IMG/VR virus record: IMGVR_UViG_3300020470_000085
Location: 1 to 34,836 of that record
Strand: one strand, 5' to 3'
Length of the DNA stretch: 34,836 bases
DNA from: a virus
Shown here: in pieces, positions 7,547-16,200 of the stretch
How the letters are laid out: each line of letters opens with the position of its first letter
How positions within the stretch are numbered: the stretch's first letter is position 1
Notes under the pieces: generated by a model
Database searches by the model: none
Seen by the model: only the letters and a program-made list of their open reading frames with translations
Told to the model about the DNA's origin: nothing
Position numbers and translations under genes: made by a program

Positions 7547-10500
7547 TTATTTCTTGGTAATGTTGGATACGATAGTTACCTTAACAGTATGTGTGTTAGT
7601 AACAGCAGATGCTAGACTAAAGTTTAATCTAACTTTGTTTTGTGCAGTATATTCAAAAGTAGAATCAATCAATTTACCGCTAGTTTGTAGGTTACCATAT
7701 TCAGAATGGTAAACATTTGCTCCATCATCAGTAACACCAAATTCAACAAATTCCTTATGATTAGTATTGGTATTTTCAGCAACTATAACAACCTTTGCAC
7801 CTTTTTCTGTTGCAACTTCATAAATGTCAGTGTTACCAACGTTAATTGATCCCTTAACCATAGTAACTATATCAGTCTTGATCTTTGCATCTGCAAGTTC
7901 AAAGTCCTTAAGATCACTATCAAAGATCTTAACTCCATTATAGTTACCTGTACCGAATCCAGTATTTAGATAAACATCACCAAGATAATCAAGTCTAAGA
8001 ACTGGTTCAGTGTAGATACCACTAGCAACACCAATATCAAAGTTTTGCTTACTGGTGTATAAGAATGTCCTAGCTGCCTGAGTATTATCTAGGGTAGTTG
8101 CAGCACTATCAAATGTCATCATAGATGCTGTAATTTCAAACTCATCAGAAGTCTGACTTCTAATAGTATCTACAGCATAGAAATCTAATGCACTAGTAGT
8201 GAGTCGCATAGACTCAGAACCATCATTATAGAAGAATAAAGTATTCTCATTAGATCCAGCAGATAGTTCTGGAATAATATATGTATTCTGATCAACGTCT
8301 CTTACACCACCCAAAGAACCCCAGTTAGTTCCATCATAACCTTCGTACTGTGAAGTAGTAGTGTTATAACGTAGAGATCCTTGAACTGGTGTACCTCTTT
8401 CTGCTGTAGTTCCAGAAGGAACAGCAAAGGTTGTATTTGTATTAACAACAACTTTCTTACCAGCATTAGGTTGAATGATTAAATCATTAGTATCTGTAGA
8501 AATTTTATTACCAGAGAATCTAAGATCATCATTGATACTAAGAGCAGTTGTACTGTTATTAGGACCAATCTTAACGAGGTTAATATCTTCAAAGGTTAAA
8601 TCAGCCACCGCCAATCTATCCCATAACATAATAGTAGTACCGTTTGCCAAACTACCAGATGTATGAGTTGGTTCGTTACCTGAAGTAGCAGATGTACCAG
8701 CAGTTGTTACCTTATAAAGGTTGTTCTTATACTTAACATAATCATCAACCGCATATGGAGTATTAGCAGCCCATTCTGTAAATGCAGGTGCAGTAGTATT
8801 AATTGAACGTAATTTCTTAGTATTAACAAACTCTACGTAATTTGGAGAAATACGAATAGAGTTAACATTATCGTTAATGAACCAGTGAGTGTTATCATTA
8901 GCACCAACTGTTTCTTCTGCTAATAGATATGTGTTTCCATCAAGGTCTCTTACACCTCCAAGAGATGCCCAAGATGTTGTGTTTTGATTATAACCCTCAT
9001 AAGAATTAGAATCAGTGTTGTATCTAATACAACCATTCTTAACAATACCTGCTGTTGGTCTAGCAGCTGTATCACCAGAAGGAACTGCAAGAGCAGTAAC
9101 AGCAGATGCATCAACAATCCTTCCTGTATCAGGTACTAGTTTAATATCATAACCAGCAAGAGAATTAATAGATGAATCGGCAGCAAGAATCTTAAGATTA
9201 TCACCAGCTCTTATATCAGGTGAGTTGAAGAAACCACTAATGGTGGTATCTCCAGAATCAACTATAGTACTCCAAGTAGTTCCAAATTTAACATTCTTAG
9301 ATGTTAGAGTAATATCATGAGAAGCAGGATCATCAACTGCAATTGTTATTGGAGTTGCAGAAGTAATTGATGGAATAGCAGCAGTGGTTAATGTTGCAGC
9401 ATCAGAACTTAAGGTGTTTATAGTACCTGTTACAATAGTACCTGTTGTACTTTGTAAATCTACAGCATTGAAAGAACCTGTTAATACATCACCCTTAATA
9501 ATTTCTTGTACAACAACATCAGTAACTTGTAATTGGAATCCACTACCAAATGTCTTAGGGTTGGTTGTATTAATTGTAATTTGTGCTTCGTCATTATCTA
9601 AACCACCTTCATTAGCATGTGAAGCTTGTTCAGTAGCACAATAGTAGTAAAGAGTTGGGGTAGTTTCTGTTACCTTAATAGTTAAACTATCTGCCTCTCT
9701 TGTTACACCAGTAGTATATTCAGCACCATATATGTTAAGAACAACAGCACCAGCAGTTGTTGGACTTTCACTAAGAGTTAATTGTGTACTACTATCAACA
9801 GAAGCAACAACAGTTGTAGAAGGAATAATACCATCGCCACTAACTTTAGTGACAACCATACCTTCCAAAATTCCAGTAGTAGAAGCAACAGTTATTTGTT
9901 TTGTTGTAGTTGCTACAGTTGTAGATATATTTTCAAATCTGCTAGGACCCCACTGACCATCTCTAAACTTCGATAGAGAGAATACGTGACCACCTAAAGT
10001 TCCTGAACTTAAATCAAACTTATAACTGTTACCAGCATAGAATACTGCATCAGGTTTATATTGAACACCATTTCCATCTCCTTTATCAATATAGAAACGA
10101 TATTCATCTTCAACTGTAGAAAGTTTGTCACCTGTAGTTGGGTTACCAACATCTTTTACAAGATAATCACCAGCTTCAATTGATAATTTATCACAAATTA
10201 TCTTTTGTATAAATCCACCATTAGCAACAATTTTTCTAACAACAACAGCACTCTGAGCATTACCAACGCTACTAACTGTTAATACAATATTATCAGCAGG
10301 AGCTGCACCACCAACTAGGTTACCTGCAATAGTTACAGTATCATTTGCTGCGTAAAAACTACCAGGAGAAGATGTAGATATTACAGCAGATAGTACATCT
10401 CCAGAACCATCACGACTAACATCGAAGGTAGCATCAACACCATTTCCACTACTTGTAGATGCAACACCAGTATAAGTTCCATTAGCAGCAGCCGCTACCG

Positions 10501-13003
10501 TTGTGGATGTTGTAACTGTTGTGGCAACAACAGATCCACCAGCATCTCTGATATTATCTCCTACAGAATATGCTGAATCTGCAATATTATTAGCAGTTGG
10601 TGTTAGTACAGAAACTTCTCCATTAGTTACAGTATAAGTTTCTGGTTGAACAAGATCGAATGCGGAAACCTGTAGTATATCTCCTATAGTATATCCATTA
10701 CCTCCATCAGTAACACTAACTGAACTAATAACACCTAATTTATCAATGGTATATGCAAATCCACTACCAGCACCAAATTCAGGTTCAAAGTTAACAACTA
10801 TTGGACCTGGTGCAGATGGTTGAATTGACAACGTTAATTCTGTAGCACTATTGATAGCGTTAACAGTAGTTCCAGTAATTAGTACACCTGTACCACTTAC
10901 CTTATTAACAATCATACCTTGTACAATTCCAGCAGTACTAGGAACAGTAATTCGTGATTGATTTTGGTTTGTAACTTTAATATCAGCAGTACCTGGAGTT
11001 GGTGGAGCAATACTTAAAGTAAATTGAGTTGCACTATCAACAGATTGAATAACAGTACCTGCTGCTACTTGACCTGGATTATTAATATTTGGAATAATGT
11101 CAACAGTATCACCAACCATAACTCCTGTTGTATCAGCAACAGTAATCTGTGGGTTGCCTGGTTCAACTGTTTGAACGGAAATAGTTAAATCGTTATTCGG
11201 ACTAACACCACCAACTAAGTTACCTGCAACAACAAGTTGATCTGATGGAGAATATCCTGAACCAATATTGGTGACTGTTACAGCATTATATGATGCATTA
11301 CCTCCAGCATATAAAACTTCAACAGTAACAACAGCACCACTACCAGCACCGCCAGTAGGACTTATGTTTGTAAATGTTTGAGTTGATGTTCCTGCTGCAA
11401 TACCACTCCATGTAAGAGTCTGTATACCAGCATTAGAAGCGAAGGTAACACCTGTAAAGTCTAATTCACCTCTAGTAATAGTAGAAACGTTTGTAACCGC
11501 TGCTGGAAGCGTTAGAACGTCTCCTGCGGTATACCCACTACCATAATTGGGAATATTATCAAGAGTTTGGACAGCACCCATTGTTGCACCGCCCAATGTG
11601 TATACAAATCCAGAACCTGTTACACCAGCACCAACAGCACTTGCACTCATCAAATCTGTAGCTGTTACACCACAAGCATCACCAGAAGTATAGTTTTCAC
11701 CAGAGTTAGTAATATTAACTTCACTAACTTTACCTGGAACCTTTGTAATAACATATTGGAATCCAGTACCAGTTCCTGCATCAGTTAAAGTAACACTTGC
11801 TCCCATATTATTATGGAGAGAACAACTGACATAAAGATTATCTGTTACAGGAGTAGCAGGAACTGCCCAAGTTACTTGTCTAGTAGTAGCAGTTGTGTAA
11901 TTTGCAAGCCAATCTGCTGTAGATACATTAGAACCATCTAATGTGTATGTAATTCCATCTGTGCTAATAGTCGAATCATCATCCTGTGTTGTAGAGAAGA
12001 ATAATGGATGACCAGCAGCAGTACTATCATTCAAATCAAAGACATATGTCTTACCTTTTAATAAATTAAAATTCTCAATTAGAGATCCATCAAGATAATA
12101 TTTACCACTAGCAGCTTTTACTACAAATGTTTGTGTACCAGCAACATCAATCGTAGCAGAAATTGTATCGTTTACTGCAAATCCTGTACCAGATACCCAG
12201 ACACTTCCTCCAACTCCACCAGAGAAATCCTGAATAGCACCATTTTGTACAGCTAAGTTAACAACACCATTTGTACCACTACCACCTGTTACAGGAATAC
12301 TTCTCCAAGTACCATTTGGATAGTTTGAACCAGCAGTAAGTGTACCTTCAATAGCATCAACTACGAATGTTCCTGTTAAGTTTGTACCAGTACCACCTGT
12401 AATAGAAATATTACTGTAAGTACCAGGTGTATAGTTGTCACCACCATTTGTTATAGAACCTGATACTTCAGGAATAGTAAAGTCAAATAATGCTCCACTA
12501 CCAGTTCCACCAATTAATGCTATGTTTTGATAAACACCAGGAGTATATCCAGATCCCTGATTGGTTATTGCTCCACTAAATCCATCAACTTCGATACTTA
12601 ATAATCCACCGTCACCAGTACCACCTAAAGCAGGAACACTAGCATATGTACCGCCATCATAGTTTTCACCTGGTGTAAGAATAGAAACAAACAGACTATC
12701 AAGACTATTCTTCTCAATAACAAAATTTCGATAATACTTTGTCGAAACAGCAGATAGATCTGCTATTTTCTTACTGGCATGGGCAAAACCAAATACTCCA
12801 GCAGAAGGTCTATAGACACCTAACTGAGTGTCATTTGTAAAAGCTAAAGAAGGAGCTGCAACAGTTCCATCTCCTAATCTCAGTAATCCTGTTGAGAGGT
12901 TTGACCCTCCTGAAGTAACAGAAAATATCTGAGAACTAATTGTATTAATTTTTTGCCTTTGACTCTCAAAGGTATCGGTTCTCGCTACATTAATTGCTGG
13001 CAT
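7547..13003 (-). CDS. Tail-fibre-like modular protein with two cupredoxin-like segments (1818 aa)
   Basis: An 1818-residue fibre-like protein. N-terminus: LGVYRPSAGVFGFAHASKK (61-79), a common phage-fibre motif. Residues about 110-290 hold roughly five 40-residue repeats of the type GsGYTPGxYxNI..GGTGxG. A cupredoxin-like segment follows (about 300-410) with His332 (GHPLFF) and CSLHNNM (Cys394, His397, Met400). Three 'ITVxxTxGxxxGM' beta modules lie near 618-675, 682-738 and 1033-1090; the third sits inside a second cupredoxin-like segment (His1006, Cys1122, His1129). Two copies of RYNT..YEGY..SLGGVRD lie near 1325 and 1545, with a CBM5/12-like stretch (VDDYVKYKNNLYKV...EPTHTSG) between them. 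The C-terminal 120 residues form a beta-rich domain (KGAKVVIVAENTNTNHKEF) like those ending marine phage fibres. The stop is 2 nt before the next start. Inferred role: host-contact fibre. Confidence 0.85.
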   Translation of the reverse strand: MPAINVARTDTFESQRQKINTISSQIFSVTSGGSNLSTGLLRLGDGTVAAPSLAFTNDTQLGVYRPSAGVFGFAHASKKIADLSAVSTKYYRNFVIEKNSLDSLFVSILTPGENYDGGTYASVPALGGTGDGGLLSIEVDGFSGAITNQGSGYTPGVYQNIALIGGTGSGALFDFTIPEVSGSITNGGDNYTPGTYSNISITGGTGTNLTGTFVVDAIEGTLTAGSNYPNGTWRSIPVTGGSGTNGVVNLAVQNGAIQDFSGGVGGSVWVSGTGFAVNDTISATIDVAGTQTFVVKAASGKYYLDGSLIENFNLLKGKTYVFDLNDSTAAGHPLFFSTTQDDDSTISTDGITYTLDGSNVSTADWLANYTTATTRQVTWAVPATPVTDNLYVSCSLHNNMGASVTLTDAGTGTGFQYVITKVPGKVSEVNITNSGENYTSGDACGVTATDLMSASAVGAGVTGSGFVYTLGGATMGAVQTLDNIPNYGSGYTAGDVLTLPAAVTNVSTITRGELDFTGVTFASNAGIQTLTWSGIAAGTSTQTFTNISPTGGAGSGAVVTVEVLYAGGNASYNAVTVTNIGSGYSPSDQLVVAGNLVGGVSPNNDLTISVQTVEPGNPQITVADTTGVMVGDTVDIIPNINNPGQVAAGTVIQSVDSATQFTLSIAPPTPGTADIKVTNQNQSRITVPSTAGIVQGMIVNKVSGTGVLITGTTVNAINSATELTLSIQPSAPGPIVVNFEPEFGAGSGFAYTIDKLGVISSVSVTDGGNGYTIGDILQVSAFDLVQPETYTVTNGEVSVLTPTANNIADSAYSVGDNIRDAGGSVVATTVTTSTTVAAAANGTYTGVASTSSGNGVDATFDVSRDGSGDVLSAVISTSSPGSFYAANDTVTIAGNLVGGAAPADNIVLTVSSVGNAQSAVVVRKIVANGGFIQKIICDKLSIEAGDYLVKDVGNPTTGDKLSTVEDEYRFYIDKGDGNGVQYKPDAVFYAGNSYKFDLSSGTLGGHVFSLSKFRDGQWGPSRFENISTTVATTTKQITVASTTGILEGMVVTKVSGDGIIPSTTVVASVDSSTQLTLSESPTTAGAVVLNIYGAEYTTGVTREADSLTIKVTETTPTLYYYCATEQASHANEGGLDNDEAQITINTTNPKTFGSGFQLQVTDVVVQEIIKGDVLTGSFNAVDLQSTTGTIVTGTINTLSSDAATLTTAAIPSITSATPITIAVDDPASHDITLTSKNVKFGTTWSTIVDSGDTTISGFFNSPDIRAGDNLKILAADSSINSLAGYDIKLVPDTGRIVDASAVTALAVPSGDTAARPTAGIVKNGCIRYNTDSNSYEGYNQNTTSWASLGGVRDLDGNTYLLAEETVGANDNTHWFINDNVNSIRISPNYVEFVNTKKLRSINTTAPAFTEWAANTPYAVDDYVKYKNNLYKVTTAGTSATSGNEPTHTSGSLANGTTIMLWDRLAVADLTFEDINLVKIGPNNSTTALSINDDLRFSGNKISTDTNDLIIQPNAGKKVVVNTNTTFAVPSGTTAERGTPVQGSLRYNTTTSQYEGYDGTNWGSLGGVRDVDQNTYIIPELSAGSNENTLFFYNDGSESMRLTTSALDFYAVDTIRSQTSDEFEITASMMTFDSAATTLDNTQAARTFLYTSKQNFDIGVASGIYTEPVLRLDYLGDVYLNTGFGTGNYNGVKIFDSDLKDFELADAKIKTDIVTMVKGSINVGNTDIYEVATEKGAKVVIVAENTNTNHKEFVEFGVTDDGANVYHSEYGNLQTSGKLIDSTFEYTAQNKVRLNFSLASAVTNTHTVKVTIVSNITKK
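12130..12670 (-). repeat. GSGYTPGTY-type repeats in the 1818-aa fibre
   Basis: About five protein repeats of roughly 40 residues: GENYDGGTYASVPALGGTG, GSGYTPGVYQNIALIGGTG, GDNYTPGTYSNISITGGTG, GSNYPNGTWRSIPVTGGSG and a final partial unit. Glycine-rich turns alternate with short strands, suggesting a regular beta-structured shaft. The motif is a variant of the GxGYT module found in the other large proteins. Confidence 0.8.
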
Positions 13004-13196
13004 TTGATACTAACTCTCGCAACAGGGATTTGATCTCAAGAATTTCTTCTTTCAACTTATTTATGTCTTCAAACGCGGAATTGAAGTTCCGCGTTTTACG
13101 TCTTGCCTCTATAGCAGAACTGTCACGATTCAAGATAGCACCTGTGTTTTGGTCTCTTACAAGACCGTCATGACCACTTACCTTAAGATAATCCAT
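12990..13196 (-). CDS. Small conserved virion-cluster protein with C-terminal coiled coil (68 aa)
   Basis: A 68-residue protein, MDYLKVSGHDGLVRDQNTGA at its N-terminus followed by ILNRDSSAIEARRK, then a heptad-like helix (INKLKEEILEIKSLLRELV, about 46-64). The GHxGLVRDxxTGAIxN pattern resembles small proteins I recall from marine T4-like structural clusters; their function is unknown to me. It starts 9 nt after the DUF4815 gene's stop and its last 14 nt overlap the start of the 1818-residue fibre gene, so it is probably translated as part of that operon. Its own reading frame contains a perfect 10-bp hairpin and a CATAAATA late-promoter-like element, so this DNA may do double duty. The coiled coil could mean a trimeric adaptor or fibre assembly factor, but that is inference. 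Absence of shadow-ORF character: it fills the only gap between two long genes on the same strand. Confidence 0.75.
   Translation of the reverse strand: MDYLKVSGHDGLVRDQNTGAILNRDSSAIEARRKTRNFNSAFEDINKLKEEILEIKSLLRELVSNASN
13058..13065 (-). promoter_or_regulatory. Late-promoter-like element CATAAATA inside the 68-aa gene
   Basis: The minus strand reads CATAAATA, seven of eight matches to the T4 late consensus, within the 68-residue gene and 54 nt before the ATG of the 1818-residue fibre. It lies just downstream of a perfect hairpin. The spacing is longer than the 34-36 nt of the other three, and the site is coding, so this is the least certain of the set. Confidence 0.4.
13071..13096. other. 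Perfect 10-bp inverted repeat (hairpin) inside the 68-aa gene
   Basis: Arms AAACGCGGAA (13071-13080) and TTCCGCGTTT (13087-13096) are exact reverse complements with a 6-nt loop. The core is unusually GC-rich for this window. As RNA on the minus strand the stem would form within the 68-residue gene, between that gene's start and the CATAAATA element. It could be an attenuator, terminator-like pause site, processing site or mRNA-stabilising 5' end for the fibre transcript. No clear U-tract follows on the minus strand, which argues against a simple intrinsic terminator. Confidence 0.6.
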
Positions 13197-13205
13197 TCGC
13201 GGAGT

Positions 13206-16200
13206 TTAGAATGATGCTACTGCTCTAAGATCCTGAATCTTAGACACATATGCTGGATCAACAGATTTCATTACAACTTTAACAGCAAATGAAGAGAATT
13301 CAGCAATGTCTGAAGCACTGTAACTTAGTTCTTGATAAGAAGATTGTTTCTCCACAACACCAGATATTGTATTCTCGCTAGTAGCAACTTCACTCTGATC
13401 TGGTACACCTGTACCATTGAAATACTGCCAATCAATATCTTCAAAGTTTTCTTGACTTGATGCCTTCTTAGTTCTATAAAGAACTTCAACATTTGAAATA
13501 TCTTTGACATTAACTGTCAATTTAACATTGACATTTGTTGCTGGATTACTAATTCCAATTTCCTTAGTAACATACTTAGCAATAGATGATCCATTCTTGG
13601 AAGTATTCTCAGGAATGAAATCTAAACCATTAGTATAACTAACCTTACCAACTTCTAAGTAATATGCTTCGTCATCTACTTGATTTGGATATTTAATTAT
13701 ATCTCCAACACGGAATATATCAGGAGTCTGACTAGCAATAGTTGCATTTCTATTATAATCAGCACTATCTATTATTCTAGCAGTGAAGTTATCATTGATT
13801 GGTTGTGTGTCAGTTCTTACAGTAAGTTCCTTACTATTAGAATCCCACTGTTGACTTGTACCAATTATACCGTAACTTGGACTATCATAAACCTCAGTTA
13901 TAACACTAGGATTACGTGCAACTATAGTTGCTTCATCAGAAATAGATGTAATAACTTCTTGAGGATAAGAATTAACTGTAACAGTATTATTATCTGTCAC
14001 TGTACTCTGAACACTCAAACGAATACGTTCTCCTTTTTGGAAATACTGACTGGTTTTAACTCTTACAACTACTTCACTTGAATTTACTGCTGCAATAGTA
14101 CCAGATGCTTTTGAAGTATCACCTGTAATTGTTTGATTACTTGTTATAGCAGTACCACCATTACCAGTAAGATTAAATTTATATACTGGATAGAATTCTA
14201 ATATCTGATCCTTTCTACCAAATCTATCTTCTTGACCACTTCCATTTTCAACTCTATTAGAAACTGTCTTAACAGATGAAGATGAAAGATCCACAACTGG
14301 ACTCAAATGAGACACAGTAGACGTAAGAAGTAATTTATAAGTTAAAGATTCACTCAAACTATTCATTGTTTCATTAATCTTAGAAGCAATAAACTTCTGA
14401 TTTGTGAAATAATGTGGTTCATTTAAGAATGTCTTCTCATAATCACTAGATCTTGAATATGAAACATAGTTAGTTGTACTAGAATCAACTGGAACTACAT
14501 TAGTTGTTTTAACAGATGTTTCTATTTTAGTTCCACCTGTAGTTAAATATTGAACTTGTGGATATAGTATCTCATACTTTCTATTATGTGATGCGTAAGT
14601 AGTAGTTCCACCACCTATAGCGTTACCTGATGCTTGAGAAGCACTAGTAATAGTGTAACTATCAACACCTCCATTATCTACTTGGAATAAGTTAGTGTTG
14701 AGGTTATCTGCGGTAATACCTGCTACTTCTGTTGCAGACCTATAGAATACATATGATTTTCCAGTATCTTCAAAACCATTATCTCTGTGATTAACTTTGA
14801 TAATCTTATTGTTATTCTTGAATAACTTAGAAGTTGCTGAAGTTGCAGCACTAGCATTAGTTTCAAATGGATTTTCACTTAGTAGTGTATATCCTAAATT
14901 ACCATTCTTAAGTAACAACTCTGCTGGTCTAGTAATACTAAACTCAGCACGATATAACTTAAACTTAAGATCTTCAAATATATCTTCTGTCCAGTTATCT
15001 ACGTTTTGTGATTTATATACAGAACCTAATGATGGTTGAGAAGTAATAACTGTACTTGTAGAAACATCAGTATCACCTAATTTAGATGCCCATAATTCAT
15101 AATCTATTGAATCTGTTTCAACTGCAATAGCATACTCAGTATCATTTTCTAGATATACTGGATAGTCAAATGCAAAGTATGTTGGAGTTGTTGAATTAGT
15201 AACACCAGTTTGATCTGTTGCTACACCCATTCTTACAGCAGGAGTATCTATTTCAATAGCAGTTACTATTTCACATCCACCTGCTCCATTACCAATACCT
15301 TTAACAACAACTGAAGGTGCTTCAGTATATCCATAACCTGGAAGTAGTACTTCTGTATTATAGACTCTACCTCCTGATACAAATATACTTGCAGTAGCAG
15401 TAGATCCACCAGGTAATTGAGGACTCTCAATAGTTAATAAAGCACTATCATAATTTTGACCAACGGCAGTTACCTTAATATCAGATAACTTACCACTATC
15501 CTTAGCAATAGTTAATTTCAATTCAGTAGCATTAGTATTATTTGCTAATGTAACTGAAGGTATAGTTAAATCTTCATTCTGTTTGAATGCTTTACCATTA
15601 TGGTTACTAAGAACAAGAGTATATACTTGCTCATTAGTTAATGTGTATACACCAGATGCAGTTGCAACTAGATCAACACCATTTCTATCAATAACTTTTT
15701 GAATTGGACCACTAGCAGAAGAACTTGCACCAGTTGCACTTTCTCCTCTAGTAACACTAACATTTCCATTAGTATAAACTTTAAGATATGTACTAGGTGC
15801 TAAAACTTTTTCTGTTCCAGGAACAACATTCTTTCCTGGTTTATCACTATCAACATTACTTACATAAACTTTAACTGGAATATCATTACTCTTCTTACTG
15901 AAGTATAAATCAGCACCAGTTACAAATACACCACCATCAAAGTTCTCAACTTTAAATGTCTGAGCAAGAGGATTAGGTCTTACTGGATTATCTGTATTAT
16001 TGTCTATTATTTGAACACCTTCATTTGCTTTGAAGTATGCTGGTCTAGTAGAAACAATACTTGATGGATTCTCTGGAAGAATACCAGTTGCATAGTACTT
16101 AACCTCTGCATATGTATCAACAGTTGACTTATCAGCATCAGTAGCACTAGATGTAAATCTAAATGTCTTAACACCAGTTGTTACACGAATCTCTTCTGCA

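Noticed and set aside
9600-12130. Cupredoxin-like domains as a host-derived plastocyanin electron carrier
   Set aside because: They are embedded in a long fibre protein with no signal peptide or separate gene, so an auxiliary photosynthetic electron-transfer role is unlikely.
13071-13096. Hairpin as a simple intrinsic terminator
   Set aside because: No U-rich tract follows on the transcribed strand and it sits inside a coding sequence ahead of a coupled gene; regulatory or processing roles remain open.
13680-14081. Plus-strand open frames, the longest about 130 codons here, with others such as 5407-5676, 24304-24570 and 34008-34298
   Set aside because: All lie opposite long minus-strand genes, have low-complexity or Cys/Ser/Asn-rich translations and no visible ribosome-binding sites; they are shadows.
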